64,000 bases of DNA from Gymnorhina tibicen (GCA_013399875.1 VXAZ01007544.1:591155-655154), one strand, 5' to 3'; counted from the first letter of the stretch, positions 10,797-24,466 are shown. Made by a program: numbers and translations. The notes: generated from the letters alone by a model not told the origin.

Positions 10797-13187
10797 ACAT
10801 TATATATTAACCAGCCACCAGTGGAATATCCCTGGTTGTTTGCAGGTGAGGGAAAATCAACAACCCTCCTTCTAACATTTCCTAAACACACTTTCTGTAG
10901 CACTTTCTTCTATACAAGGAAATTCTCCACATTCTGCTGGGCAAGAAATTTTTTTGAGCAGCAGGAGGGGATCGTCTTGCTCCCAGGGAGACATCAGCAC
11001 AGCCTGTGTGAACAGCAGGGGGCTGGAAACTCTTATTTATTCAACTCTGTCTATTTACTGCTTTTGAGTAAAGGGTGATTTTTTGTAAAACTTGTGTCAC
11101 AGCCCCACCAAGCTCTCTGCTGTGTGTCAACTCTTCTAAAGAGCCAGAACAGAAGAATGCAAATATAATAATAATAACTATAAAACCTCTTTGAAATAAA
11201 ACGTGGAATGGCTGTGCTATGCAGACACAGTTTACTGACGAAGTAGTTCCCTACTTTCCTCTGTTGCATTAAATATTCCCTGTCTCCTATGCACTGACAC
11301 AGGAAACTACTGTATGAACTACTGTTTCTTAAACAGGTGTCACAGTCTGAGACACACAAAATATTTTGGCATTAGAATAATTTGGTTTTGCGACTCAGAA
11401 GTTACCCCTTGACAGTTTTGCCAGCACTACATTTCAGCATTACATTGTTTTTCTTTGTACATGGATGCATGATATGTAAGGATACTATTTCAGCTTTCAT
11501 ATCCTTTAAAAATGTATTATTAAAAGATATTGTTATAGAAAAGGCTTGAACATAAGGCAATATAATGTCACTTTTTTTAGCTGTAATGTGGTCTTAGTGT
11601 AATTAACCTCCTCACACACTCTTCTGATATATCATTCTAGTGGTTTACTAATCAAGAATTTCTAAAAATAAAAAGCAACCAGATCTTAAAATATATTTGT
11701 TGGATAAACCACATTATTCATCAACTCTATCCTGTCTACTTCATAAAAGGAAGTTTAGGTAGATAGTTGCCTGATAAAATGCTATGTTTAGAATAGTATT
11801 TTGGAAGAGACTTTTATATAACAGTAAGTAAACATGAAATTATCTCCTGGCATTCACCAGATATGTACTCTGGCAGTAAATCAGGTCTTCTGACATAATG
11901 TTTGTGATGATACAGAACTCAAGATATGTGGCAGTATCAGACAACACTACACTGAACTTCAACATTTACTCAGCTGAAGAAAGAGACCATAAGCTATGAA
12001 TAAAATATTTCACTTTAAAAATTTTTTTATTCTGCAGTTTTGTATCTCTCAAGGAATGTAATTTTTTTCTTTCTCTTGTATGAATGTTGTTTCACTTAGA
12101 CCTCCTGCTTGAACTTCATAAGGTTATCCCTTGAGGAGCACCTTTGAACACAGCTGGTCAAGAGTGCTGCCCCCACAGCAGCCTCAGCTCTACAGGGGGA
12201 CTAGCCTTAACCTGGCTGGCTCACTCCTCTCAGGTATGGCTCTGTTGGGCAAAGGTTCCTATTTTCAGGGAGCATTCATTGGTGTTATTCTGCAAGAAAC
12301 AGTTCTTGGCAACTGCATTGGCAGAGGGTGTCTGAAAATTCCAGAAGAGATTGTGTGGTTTTCACACCGCACTGCCAAATGCCTGGCCTGATGTTACCAT
12401 ATAGGAAATGTGAATCCCCAGTGGTATCAGAATCCACATAAGAGAACTGTAAACCCCATTGGCATGAAAGGAAAAATGCTCATCGGACTGCTGGATTCAG
12501 TGTTGTCTCTGAGTGCTTATTTAAGAGAAGGTCACCAGGACTAGAAAACTGATGAGGTCTACAGATATATTATTAATATGAATTTTTCAGATCAAAATGA
12601 AGCTGATGCTTCTTGCCATAGCACTTCAATTGATGTTTTAAAAAACTGATATTTTAAGTTTTGTAGGTATAACATGAAAGATACTAAGGACATATTAGTT
12701 TTCTCACACCATAGTTTTGATACACATTTCCCTCAATGCCTTCTATAGTATTGCTAAATTTAGTGGGAAACATAGAAAGGGAAAAGGTTTTTCCAAGAAC
12801 CAAAGGTACATTATCCTCCTAATGTCAGGCAGTTTACTTTGTCTCCACCCTGACATGTGAAACTTCTTATTTGTTGTTATAGATCCCATTCAATGTAGTG
12901 TCACCTGATCACAACCCAACCTGCTGGGTCATATGGTATTACTCTGATATGTACTTTCAGCTTCAGAGGTGAAGAGGGTATTTCCCTAGACAGAACTCAC
13001 ATGCAATAACATTGGAATGATACTCAAGGAAAATAAGTAATTGTGAAACACTTTTTATAGAAAAAACCCTCTATTTGTTAATAAATCTGTGTATAAAATA
13101 AAATAATTCACTAAAATAAATGTATAGTATCGTTCAAAGTATCTTCCTAACCTGATGCTGTCCTAGTTAATTTAGATTTAATTTCAC
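10797..13187. other. Unique DNA, no gene seen
   Basis: No recognised gene or repeat. The 12.13-12.53 kb part is less AT-rich and contains an 86-codon plus frame (12131-12391) with no family resemblance and no splice context I would trust. Confidence 0.55.
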
Positions 13188-13880
13188 AGAATTGCAGAAT
13201 GGTTGAGGATGGCAGGGACCTTTGGAGACTTGTCTACTCCAAATCTCTGCTCAAAGCGGGGTCAGCCAGAACAGGTTGCTCAGAGCTGTGTCAAGTCAAT
13301 TTATTAATATCTCCAAGAACAAAGACTCCATGGCTCCTTTGAGCAACCTATCCCAGAGTTTGACATCTTCAATATAAAAACTGCTTGTTTCTTTTTTTCT
13401 TATATTTAAATAGAATTTCTTGTATTTTTTCTTGAGCCCATTGCCTCTTGTTCTTTCTCTGGCCACCACTGAGAGAAGTCTGGCTCTGTCCTCTTTTCAT
13501 CCCCGCTTCAGGCATTTATATACATTAATTAAGTGCACCTGGAGTCTTCTCTTCACCAGGCTAAAAAGTCCCAGGTCTCTCAGCTTTTTCTCAAAAGAGA
13601 GATGCTCCAGACCCTTAATCACCTTGGTGGCCTTTCACTGGACTCTCTCCAGCATCTCTATGGTTCTCCTGTACTGGGAAGCCTGAACCTGATCCCAGCA
13701 CTCCATATGTAGCCTCACCAGTGCAGAACACAAAGGAAGGATCTCCCCTCTGGACCTGTTGGCAATACTTTTCCTCACACGGCCCAGGATGCTGTTGGCC
13801 TCCTTTGCTTCCAAGGTGCACTGCTGGCTCACAGTCAGCTCTTGGCAGCTCTCAAAACCAAACCCAGTTAATTGCACAGA
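13188..13880 (-). mobile_element. CR1 LINE, 5'-truncated, minus orientation
   Basis: The left edge (CACAGAATTGCAGAATGGTT) is the reverse complement of a CR1 3' terminus. Reading right to left, the sequence follows the end of CR1 ORF2 and the 3' UTR as known from birds. Recognisable blocks include the reverse complements of 'gaggccaacagcatcctggg' near 13.79 kb, the 'agagtccagtgaaaggccac' block near 13.63 kb and 'gagaaggctgagaga'-like text. It is broken by many substitutions and an AT-rich expansion at about 13.38-13.43 kb, so it is old and inactive. The several 65-90-codon frames here are antisense or decayed CR1 frames, not genes. Confidence 0.92.
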
Positions 13881-16420
13881 AGTTTTGGAATGAAATATCA
13901 TCTGAATGGGTCATTTGAACCAGTCTCTCCTTCATCTTTTTTTAGGCAGACATCCCAGATGTGTCCCAAATTAACAATTATTTATAGAAGTTGTAGTGGC
14001 TTCACAGGGAGAACTTGCAATTTGTTTCAGAGAACTGTGTGGCTTGTTAGCCTGTGATCTGGCATTAGAGCATACTGAATCATGTAAATTAGACATTAGA
14101 AAGCCAGGATCCTAAATCTGAAATAAATTTCTTGACTTGCAGTGCCATAAAAAAATTAGTGTCTCATTTTTTTCCTAATTGGAAAAGTCTGCTCTTCAAC
14201 TACCTTTTTAATGAAGATTATTCTGAAGCTGTGTTTTGATAAATTGTGTCTCTTTGAGAACTAAGGAGTTCAGTAAAATTAAGAATTTGACAGCTACATT
14301 TACGTGTAAAGAAGAAATAGGTGCCATACATTTTTTTGAGAACTAAATGTCTAGATCTTTTAGAAACAGGAGTCAAAGATCTACAGTTGGAAAATTCAGT
14401 ATGCTTTGTTTCATTACCTAAAATGAGTCTCTTTGTGGAAATATTCTAAAACTGAACAAATAAAAAATTATCTGTGAAAAATAAAGATTATGTTAAAGAC
14501 GTCCATATTTATTTGATAATTTAAAAATAATTTAATGCTGCTGGTTGTGATTCCTTCCCTCTTGTTTGTGTTAATTCTGAGAGAAAATGGAGGTGTTCAA
14601 GCACAGACAGGTGTGTTTTGGTGATTTATTTCATTCTGCCTCTTCTCTTTGGATCTGAAACAAGTAATAATGAACTCCTTTCAATTCCATTGTAAGCTTA
14701 GGCCAGGGCTTTGTGTTCTACAGCCTACTCATCGCACATAATGATATGGGGCAATTATATGGTATAGCTTGTTGCCTATAAGGAACAAAAGGGACAATAT
14801 TCACATTCTGGTTTTGATTCTCAGGCTGCATTTAAATTGTATACAAAGAAATTTCCTCCTGGTCTGATTCTTAATGAGCATAATAGCTTCTGGAATTCAT
14901 GCCAGAGTACTTAAAGGTGGTAAATTTGATTACATTATAAGTATCTCCCTGGAATGCTTTTGCCCCTGCTACTTAAATATGCGTCTAATTTCACAGAAAA
15001 TAATGCTTGTGGTTAGTGCTTTGGGGTATTCCTGAGTTGTGTTCCATTATTATCTTTCAGTGATATATTTGCATAGCATGTAAAACCCAGAGAGGTTAGG
15101 AGATGTGGTGTTAAAAATTCAAATTAATGTCAAGGTCAATGATCTATGAAGATTTCTTCTCATCCCATTCTATTTTGCAATACTGTAGGGCTTCAAGAAC
15201 ATGAGGATATGAAGGCATTTTCAATCTTCACATTGCTAATGGATCAGTTCCAGGCTTCATTTCATAAAAAAGACTCACTGTGAGACTACACTGTGAATTC
15301 CTCTACTGCCCTTCTCTTGCCTGTAAGGGAAGCCTTGATCTGAACAAAATGTACAGAGGTTAGGGACAGGTTCGGGATTCCAGGAATCCCACACTTTATG
15401 CTTACAGGCATTTCTGTCACTGTTAGCCATGTTGTCCTTGTAGTCCCCAGGGATCTGCATGTAACAAGGTTCCCAGATGCCCCATCTCAACTTTTGACAG
15501 CTGACTATGCAAGGAGGACCTCTGATGCCTTCAGAGACTTCCAACTTTTGTCATGCCCGTGAGGCCAGCATCTGTTGCTATGACACTGCACTACAGTCAG
15601 CCTTGCAGCCAGCTCAGTAGTTTCATGTCTTGCTACATAAATAGAATTAAACCATTCTCACTGAAAAATGTTTTTCTGTCCAGCTTAAATTGGACATTGT
15701 TTCGCTCCTGTGGAGGGTTCTTTGTTTTACTTCCCCATCTTGAAGGAAACCAACCTCTTATGACCACCTCTTAAGAGAGTCTAAGCACAAAAAATAGACC
15801 TTCTTAAGTCCACATTCCTTGAATGCCATTTTCTATCCACCTACATCTGTCTATGATACCACTTGGTATTTTAAAAGGGACAACTGTCTAGGGTTAAATC
15901 CTCTGTGTTCTTCTCCATTGTGTCCTCAGGGGTTCTCTAGATATGTACTTAATTGCATACCAAACCACCTGCTGCTCCACCAGCCCTGTACAGTCTAAAT
16001 CCTTCTCCAGATCTTTTAGTCACTTTATCTGGCAAATGATTCCATAGCTAATTCAAACAATTTTACTAATTTTAATTTTACTAATCTTAATGTTATCTTT
16101 AACCCTGGATATCTGCTCCCTTAGAGGACATATTGAGTTATCCAAGCAGCAACAGATATTCTTCACCACTCAAGAGTTAGAAAGGACTTCAGTGATTTGG
16201 ACTTGCACGCCAGCCATTGGCAAGGGAGTGAAGAAGAAAAGAATATGACTGCAATCAATCATGCCCCAGAAATCTAGTGAATTACAAGTCAATTTGTCAA
16301 ATGTTTTTTTTTAAACTGGGTTTTTTTGACCTTATCGTTCTTAAAGACCTTATTTTTTTATGCAAGCCTTATAGACTCCTTGTGTGTGTAGCCCGAGTGT
16401 AGCCTAGTTCAGCCACAAAT
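13881..16420. other. Unique DNA, no gene seen
   Basis: No family recognised. The 15.27-15.78 kb interval has modest GC content and two opposed frames (89 codons minus, 73 codons plus) with no known homology. The 15.79-16.16 kb stretch has the pyrimidine-skewed texture of very old reverse-oriented LINE sequence but is too decayed to assign. Confidence 0.5.
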
Positions 16421-16470
16421 AGAGGGGCAGGGGGACTTGCCCCTCTTGAAGGGAGTTGGCAGGGGGACTG
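16421..16470. repeat. GC-rich hairpin plus 12-bp direct repeat
   Basis: AGAGGGGCA (16421-16429) and TGCCCCTCT (16438-16446) form a perfect 9-bp inverted repeat around the loop GGGGGACT. GGCAGGGGGACT occurs at 16426-16437 and again at 16459-16470. Two AATAAA motifs follow within about 40 bases. The arrangement recalls the end of a worn LTR, but no TG...CA borders could be found. Confidence 0.6.
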
Positions 16471-16958
16471 ATAAAGACAGTCATGTCAATAAAACATCCT
16501 TAATAAAGAAATATCTTTTTATGCAGACGCAGTTTTTCAATCATTCTAAACAGACTTATCATTTGTCACAACATTTCAAGCTTGGTAAGGAGTGAGTAAA
16601 ATTCACAGCAGTGCCAACACTCCTGTCTGTTTGACTAAGACTGATTTCTTTTCCAGTTCCTGAATGGCAATTTCTTGAGGTGTCAGACAAACACAGGTTG
16701 TGTGTCAGCTGCAAGGAATGTGGTCCTCCAAATTTCTGTACAATGACTGGTTGCATATTACAGCTGGATGGAACACGAGATGGAATTTGATCAAAAAATT
16801 TTATATAAAAAGGGACACTACAAAAGACCTAAGTCACAAAAGCACTTGAAGGAGGTTTCATGGGGACTTGACAGATTAAAAGCTGACAGCACAACTGTCA
16901 CAGTCTTAGTAGAAATCCAGCTTGATCTCATTACCAACAAACTGCGAGAGACGCACAG

Positions 16959-16993
16959 GAACAGTAATGAAAACACATGAACAGTAATGAAAA
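16959..16993. repeat. 15-bp direct repeat, two copies
   Basis: GAACAGTAATGAAAA occurs at 16959-16973 and 16979-16993, a local duplication with a 20-bp period. Confidence 0.85.
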
Positions 16994-19079
16994 GAAATTC
17001 AGAATACAATGGAAGTATCGTTTGTGTGCTCCTGTACGCACAGGCCAGAGACAAACCGAGAACAGGAGAAAAAGGTAGTATAACACAAAAGAAGAATGAA
17101 TTAATAAAACTCAGAATTTAGTCTTTTTTTTAAAGCTTTTTGAAACAGATTTTTGCTTAATCTATATCTACAAGGGAGTTTGTGTCATAATAAATTGTAT
17201 CATAATCATGGGAAGTTTCAAGAAGAAAATCCCAAATGACAAGATGGTTGAATTTAAAATGTTTTCAATTTTTAAGAGATTTTCACTCCTGTCTGTCCAA
17301 CTCAGACTCAAAATGAATGAATTTTTAACATCTCCGGGTAGTATAGGTGAGATAACTTCTTAATAAACCAGCTAAAAAACCCCCTACAAATATTTGGCAA
17401 AAAGAATAGCATCTTATATATGATCATGCATGATGTAAGACTCTAAATCCTAACTACTTAATATGAAAACAACTCTCTAATTGTGTAGGGATGCTTTGTA
17501 TTTTAGTTTGACAAATACCATTTGATGCTTTAGAAATAAAATATTATAGAATAATTGAGATTTTCATGTTTTTGATTTTTGTGTGTAATATACCCTTGTT
17601 TCATTCATGCCCCCAAAAAATAATGATTACTAAATTTTATTTCATTTATCAATCCTTAAATTAAATTTTAAAGAATAAACTAGAAATCAATATCTGCTAA
17701 ATATTATTTGAGATAGGCAGCTCTAGAAATGGTGTCTAGTTATCTCATTTTGTCACCAAGAAAAAGAAACTGTAAAATGATGATCCCAAGTAAAATAATT
17801 GCATGTAAAAATTTGAGATTGAAAGATGAGTTAAAGATCAGGGTCTTAGTGGTTTTTTACTGCAAATAGTCCTCCTTTTGTGGTACTTTAAGACGTCATG
17901 TGGATTTACACCATTATCCTATAAAACTATAACATAAGCTTTAAATAATAGAAATAATAGTTTTTATTCTTCTCATAAAAAGGTGTTTCTGATGTTCCTA
18001 GAGTGACTCATTAAGCTTAACTGATCTTTTCTTTTTCTACAAATTTTTAAAAATATACTTCAAAGCTACACAGTTCCTGATGCAAGAAGAGAGTTGCTTC
18101 TGATCCTGCTTAGTTCTGTCCTACTCTTGCTTTAATGCTCTCCAGGCAGTGTGTGTTTCATTTGAGTAGAACTTCCTCAATAGGAACTCTTGGCTTCTTG
18201 TGTTTTTATTCCAATTACTGGGTACTTCTACTGAGCAAAGAAAAAAATATATCAAAACTATCCAGACAGCTCTTCCCTGTGCAGGTGATGGAGAGGCAGT
18301 CTTTTCTAGTCCTCTGCCTCTTGACTTCCATGGCTCAATATTTTTTTTTGCCTAAATAAAGGTGTGTAGAGTCATCTGGGGCCCTTAAGAGTATCTGACA
18401 CATCCCAATGGGTCTAGTAACAGTGGCAAAAGGCCTGAGAATGACCCACTGAATGGACAGGAAAAATACAATAAGGTATCTGACAATGTGGTAGATTCGA
18501 ACTGTTAGGCAACTGGACTTAGTTGCCCGAATTCCTTGTATCTTAAATGGAACATGACATTTTTCAGCAGTGTTCACAAGATTATTATATTTACTCATCT
18601 AGAATGAATAGATAGATTTTTTTTCCCCCATCACTGAACATCAGCTTTTGTGGTTCAAAGTGCCAGTCTATATTGTTTCAAGAATTACTGTTTCACAGCT
18701 CCTGGTCTCTTTAATGGACACATACAGGCAATGAAGGAAGACATGCATGTTTTAATCAAGCCTAGACTTCACAGGATGGCATCTGGGAAGTGTGCACTCA
18801 GGGAATGACTAGGATGTCTGAGGAAAAGGCTGAATGCTCTGAGAGTTACAGTGGCCTTTGTATAATGTCAAGTCTGAACCATTACTCTCTAGCAGAACCA
18901 GCCTAATTACTTGCAAAATTTTAGGTTAAAATCTTCAATACTTACCTCTGTGACCACAGACCACAGTATCAAAAGGAAGTGCCACTTTATTGTAACATAA
19001 TACTACTACTGAATGCAGATTCCACGTGCATTTCCTGTTGGAGCCACGTCAGAGATCTTATTTGTTGTCAGATATCTGA

Positions 19080-19099
19080 TTTGTTTGTTTGTTTGTTTT
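19080..19099. repeat. (TTTG)n microsatellite
   Basis: Four or more TTTG units run on without interruption. Confidence 0.9.
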
Positions 19100-21916
19100 A
19101 TTCCATCTTCATACATTTTTGTGACCTTCAAGGAGGCGATCTCTCCGGTTCCAAGAAATGTTTAAATATATTTTAATTTTCAAAGAAAAATGAGAGGGCT
19201 TCTCTATAGTCTGTCACAAATTTGTATTATATCATCACAACAAGGGTGCATGATATGCTCCATAGACCATGCCATGGAGGCACAAGTGTCATGTATGCAT
19301 GCAAAGTCTAATTGATCAGTGCTGAAGAATGGGTTAGAAGAAGGTAAATTTAATATTTAATAATTTAATATTACATCCTCTCTGTAGAGGTTAGCACCTA
19401 AAGCAATCTTCTTCATTCATCTCCCAAAATAAACCTCAATTAAGGCCTAGAGCTACACCTGTATTGACTCACTGGGTGCAGCTGTAAATGGATGTTGAAC
19501 ACGGAGTGAAATAGTTAACAGGTCTGCTTCCTGGACTATGCAAACAAGCAACATCAGCTCCCCATTCAGCTCTTGTGACCTTTAGAGCTAGAGCTAGTAA
19601 AAGACAAGAAAAGAAGATATCTGTAATAAGAACAATGATATAAAGTAGCAGAAGATAAGCAAGTATCTGCAAAGCTTTACTGAATGTCAAAGCTATTCAG
19701 TAGCAGCACCTGTAGGGCAAAAATCGAAAAAGGCATGCTCTTTATCTCCATAGCTGTAATTTCCATAATGCTCAGAAGACTTTAGGTCAATTCTAAAAAT
19801 AAAATGTGCCTGCAGTAGTTAGCCAGGATTTGTGTTTAATTCAATTCAGAGCAGTTGCAGAGGTGGAAGACATTGGACGGCTCTGACCTCCCATGGTTAA
19901 GAATCAGGACCACTGAAAGTATTTGGTTGAGCTGGTGACAGCAGTGAGATAGGGGTCAGATCAATAAAAACCTTTAGATCAAATTGTAAAGAAAAGTTGC
20001 AAAGTACTTCTTAGCAAGAATTGGCAAATCTTTTATCTGCTGACACCAACAATGCAGACCAACGTGTAAAACTATGATCTATTAATCAATCTCCAGTGGT
20101 ATATTTTCAAGAATTAACAGTGTGTGGTAACTACCAAAAATGACCTTGTTACTAATGCTACTGGTCAGCTGATGTAATTGCAAGTCCTATCTTTTATATT
20201 CTGGGTTGTTTCTGCTGTACTGCAGAAATGTCATTGTGGGCAGATCTGAAAAGGGAACTGAATTTACAGCATGTATGAAGGATTAGCACCCAGCTGTACA
20301 AGTTTTCCTTATTCTGCATTAGCAGTGATACCTAAGACTGTGCTGCTGTTATAATTTAAAAGGCTATTTTAAAGTACACTGCTTTTTAAAATTTTCAGTT
20401 ACTTACTGAATGAAAATGATAAGGGTCATCAACCTGCTAGTCTGCCTCTTACTGCAACACGGCAGAATTTGCAATGGAAATAAAACAGCTAATTCTAAAA
20501 TGGGAAAATCCTTCGTGCTAAAGCAGAACATTGAAAAACGTCCATATCCTTCTTATAGACCTATGTTTTTTAAAACTTAGAGTAAGCAGAAAGATAGATT
20601 GTGAAATATTCATAGATTCTCACAGTCCGTGTTATTAAAAAGACACCAGATGATATTATATAGTGACTTTCGACTTAATTTTCCTTTTTAAAATACTACA
20701 AGTTATTATATTTTTAATGGATTTATTGCATATTTCTATTTCCTAATCATGATAGAATATTAAAATGATTTTTATATGAATAAACAAGTTTCCTCCCTGG
20801 TTTTGGCATACCTTTTCTTGTTCTGTAGATTTCAAGTGAGATTTACCCTCTTGTCATGTGGAAGTGAACCATCTTACTTTGAGGGGCATTACTAGGAAAG
20901 ATTCAACATGGATTAGGTAGATGCAGCCCCTTTTGGGACATCTTAAGTTAAAGGTTGAAGTTAAATGAGGGCACCAACAGTTTGAGCCAGTTTCCTAGTC
21001 AGCAACACAAAATTTTGGATGCAGATTTATTAGATCAAATTTTGCTTCCAGCCATCACGAGCCTTGCACTCATAATTTTGCAGTTGTAGTTTTGCAGACA
21101 AAACTTACAGTATGTGTGGGTACAATTTTATGTCCTTCAGGTTTTTGAAGGTCTGCCTGCTCCTACATGTTTACCTGTTAGGTTTCATCTAGAGGGAAAA
21201 TTTCACAGCTTAAACCTGAGATGTTAACTTACATGGATTTCTGTAATCCAGAATACCTCACTACTAGTTAAATTTATAGATCCTAATTTTGACTAGTTTA
21301 GAAAAGATATGGAATAAGCCAAAAAAAGAGAAAAGAAAATCCAAATCAAATTTAGGATGACTGAAATAAATTACAAGAGTATTGCTTTTAGGTCAGTCTA
21401 ACATTAAAGAGCCTATAAGGACTTAACACTATATTGAATTATTAACATATGACTTCCATATAATCACTCATAAGCTTGAAGTTCGGCATTCCCTCAAGTG
21501 TCTGCAGAATCAAGAACTAAGTGTTCTGAATTCAGCTAGTAAATTCAAGACAAGCCTAGATTTCAGGGCTTGAAAAGTTAGCTCATCTAGCAGTAATAGA
21601 AATATATAGGCTTCATGCTTGTTTGTTTTTCTTATGTATGTGTGTATGAAATTCTCCCTTGTTACTAGTTATTTCACAGTATGAAGTGTTTTTAATTTGT
21701 CAAAATAATAAAAAAATATAAATCAGAACAATTGCAGGTGGTGAAGAGGGTTTGGGGAGTGGGAAAAGTCATGAAAATGACAATCAATATTTCATCATCA
21801 TCTCTCTAGAGGCTTCTAAAGCACAGTTTAAAAAGTATAAGACATTTTAAAACAGAAAAATGTTGCATATAAATGGCATTAAAAAGTGAGCATTTGCCAA
21901 TTTCTATTAAGGGAAA

Positions 21917-21936
21917 AGCATAGCATATGCTATGCT
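21917..21936. repeat. Perfect 20-bp palindrome
   Basis: AGCATAGCATATGCTATGCT equals its own reverse complement over all 20 bases, with no spacer. It also contains two GCATA half-units on each arm. Its function is unknown; such a palindrome could extrude as a cruciform or bind a dimeric protein. Confidence 0.9.
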
Positions 21937-22173
21937 GAATAGCTTTATGTTTTAATAATTTAATATACCCTCAGCACACAAAAATAGTGGCTACTTTTTC
22001 TATTTTTGTTCCTTTACACAGAGATGTAGAGAAGAAACATGAAAAAACCCCACAGTCCCTGAAAGACTCAGTGGAATACGTGGTATCAAAATGGGACTTG
22101 CACTTTTCTGACCTTAGAAGTCAGGTTGTAGAACTAACATATCTACTCACCCCAAGAAGCCTGCTCTCATAAA

Positions 22174-22259
22174 AGGTGTCCCTGCCCATGGCAGGAGGGT
22201 TGGAATGAAATGATCTTTAAGGTCCCTTCCAACCCAAACCATTCTATGATTCTATGATT
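22174..22259 (+). mobile_element. CR1 LINE 3' end, plus orientation
   Basis: This is a short, severely 5'-truncated CR1. It shows the diagnostic end of the avian 3' UTR: 'GGTGTCCCTGCCCATGGCAG', then 'GATCTTTAAGGTCCCTTCC', then ending in two ATTCTATG units. The match is close, making it one of the younger CR1 copies here. CR1 copies normally lack target-site duplications and none is seen. Confidence 0.97.
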
Positions 22260-23939
22260 TTTGCCTGTAGGAAAGCTATAGTAATTGGATGCCCTAGAGT
22301 GAGGTGAAGCAGAAATGAAGACTATCTTACTCTAAGATAGTCTATGGCCCACTGGTGCTGCTGTGACAGGTTTATTTTATACACAACACATAAAAATGGG
22401 TATACATGCATTTTGGACAACCTAAGTATGACTTATTTATATTCATAAGGGAATGCTGCCAGTGCTGTCTTCTGTGTGGTCATAGGAGTGTGTGGATAAT
22501 GCAAAGGACACCATTTTCTTGCATTTAGCTAACTAGCTGCAAATTGCTTCTTCTCTAGGGGGATTTGTAGCTGACTAATTGTGGCATCTTCTGGCTACTT
22601 CTTTCAAAGTAAATACAGTGCCAGTTTTCTGCCTTTTATGCCAGGTAGAACAGTCTAGCCACATACATACTAATAAAATATATTAGACCTCAGGCCAGGG
22701 CAATCGCATCCAAACTGATTACTGGGAATGGTATCTATCCTATGCTACCTGTTAAAACATAGCCAGAAATAGTTTGGGAGATGTGACCTTGACTGAAATT
22801 CTAAAAACCTAACACTGCAGGTAATTAGATTCCTGTTACTTCAAGTGTGTCTTTGCATTGCTTAGTTTTTTAGTGCACATGCAACTTTAGAAGGGAATTC
22901 CTCTCACTGATTTTGGGAATCAGATTCAGCTGTAGATTAGAAAACCTAAATTAATTTGTTGAGGTATAAACATCCACATGAATGCTGATTATCTACACTC
23001 CAAATACAGACAGAAAAAATCAAGTTGATAGAGTTACTGGAGCCTATCCATCTTTTTGTGAAGAGTGATTTGGCATCAGTCATTGACCACAGACTGGAGG
23101 CAGTCATAATATAGAAAATCCACACAAATAAACTAAATATGAAGGGAGCCCATGCGATGCTGAGACCTCTCTGGAACAGCAGCTGGAGGCCAAAAGGGAT
23201 ACACTGGGGTACTTGAAACAGCACTAGGTGCCTTTCTTAGGCAGCTGAATCTAGCTTGGTCACTTTCATAAACCATTTCATAAAATCTATTCCAGATTGT
23301 TCTTTGAGGATGGGATAAATCAGCCTCTGGAAACTTGTAATTATAAAGGGAACCTGGCATAGGCTTACCATTACTACCTGCTGGGTGACTTCAACTGAAA
23401 TGATCTACAAGTAAATAAGATCAAGAATCTACCCATACAGTTGAACATCACTACTGTATTGAAAACAAATATGTTTTAATAATTTTTCTGGTAAGAGGTG
23501 AAATTTGTAATGATTCTGCTTCCATTCTAATATATATGAAGATAAGTAGTGATATGCAGAAAATGATGAGAAATGTGGTCCTGGACATATACAATGGTTA
23601 GAATTAATTTCTGACTTTTTAACAATAGGATCAACTTATACTGTGTTACTTGCAAAGATCTTCTCTGTTATCATCTCAGGAAGATCTGAGCTTCTCTCAT
23701 CACCACTTACAAGAACATGAAAAGCAGACTTCGGAGTGGTATGGGTATGACTGCTGAGATGATTAAATTCTGTTCTCATTATGCCTTTTGGACAGATTCA
23801 CTGCTGAATTCAAATTATAGAGGGATTATTTTTGGATGTAAATAATACATTTGTGGTTACCTTCTTCTTTTTTTTCTGTTTTATTTGGCTTCTGAACTGC
23901 ATATAGATGTGAAGACTTTGGCAGTGAATTAGCTGCAGA
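22260..23939. other. Unique DNA, no gene seen
   Basis: Apart from a perfect hairpin at 22319-22343, no element is recognised. Minus frames of 92 and 75 codons at 22.95-23.36 kb have no family resemblance. Confidence 0.55.
22319..22343. repeat. Perfect 11-bp inverted repeat, 3-base loop
   Basis: AGACTATCTTA, loop CTC and TAAGATAGTCT form a perfect 11-bp stem. No run of T residues follows and there is no flanking gene, so neither a terminator nor a processed small RNA is supported. Confidence 0.88.
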
Positions 23940-24440
23940 AGTGCCCTTCATGGGAAGGGTTCAGGGGGCTACACTATGCTGGGCACAGCTAGTTCCATCT
24001 GGTTCCAGCTGACTCTGCAATGGACCCACCATAGGACACAGCTGAGCCCATCAGCAAAGCTGGTGGCACTTCTGTGAAATAGTATTTAGGGAAGGCAAAA
24101 AGGGATTGTCAGGCAGAAGAGGATGAACACAAAGACAGTGGGCAGCAGCAGAAGGGAGAGCAAGGTTACATGGAGGTGCTCCATGGAGTGAATATCCACT
24201 GCAACCTGTGGAGGAACCATGCCAGAGCAGATTAATATTTCCTGAATGAATAGCAACCTTTGGAGGACTCATGCAAAAACTGAGGGGGGTTTTTTTGAGC
24301 AGGGCTGCATTCCATGGGAAAGCTAGTGCTGGTGAAGAAAGTGTGAAAGAAGTGGCAGAGAGGAACCAATATGTATTGACCTTAATCCCCCACCCCACTC
24401 TCCCTCTGCACTGCTTGGGGCAGCAGAGAAGTCAGGAGTG
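23940..24440 (+). mobile_element. ERVL-type endogenous retrovirus, 3' internal segment (decayed)
   Basis: The text from 'GGGCACAGCTAGTTCCA' through 'CTGCAACCTGTGGAGGA', 'GACTCATGC', 'GTGAAAGAAGTGGCAGAG' and 'GACCTTAATCCCCCACCCCA' follows the untranslated 3' portion of an avian ERVL-type element as I remember it. No retroviral open frame remains. It appears to continue at 24916 after an interruption by another LTR. The family name is from memory; a RepeatMasker run with a bird library would settle it. Confidence 0.6.
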
Positions 24441-24466
24441 AAGAAGTGAGGCTTGTTACCAAAACC

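Larger units (their letters stand above)
16471..21916. other. AT-rich unique DNA, no gene seen
   Basis: Nothing gene-like is recognised. Frames of 60-90 codons at 16.56-17.05, 18.1-18.6, 18.98-19.18 and 19.47-19.69 kb lack family features, splice context and each other's support. Small simple repeats in this stretch are listed separately. Confidence 0.55.

Noticed and set aside
13420..13918. Several 65-88-codon frames on both strands
   Set aside because: All sit in or at the edge of the 13-kb CR1 relic.
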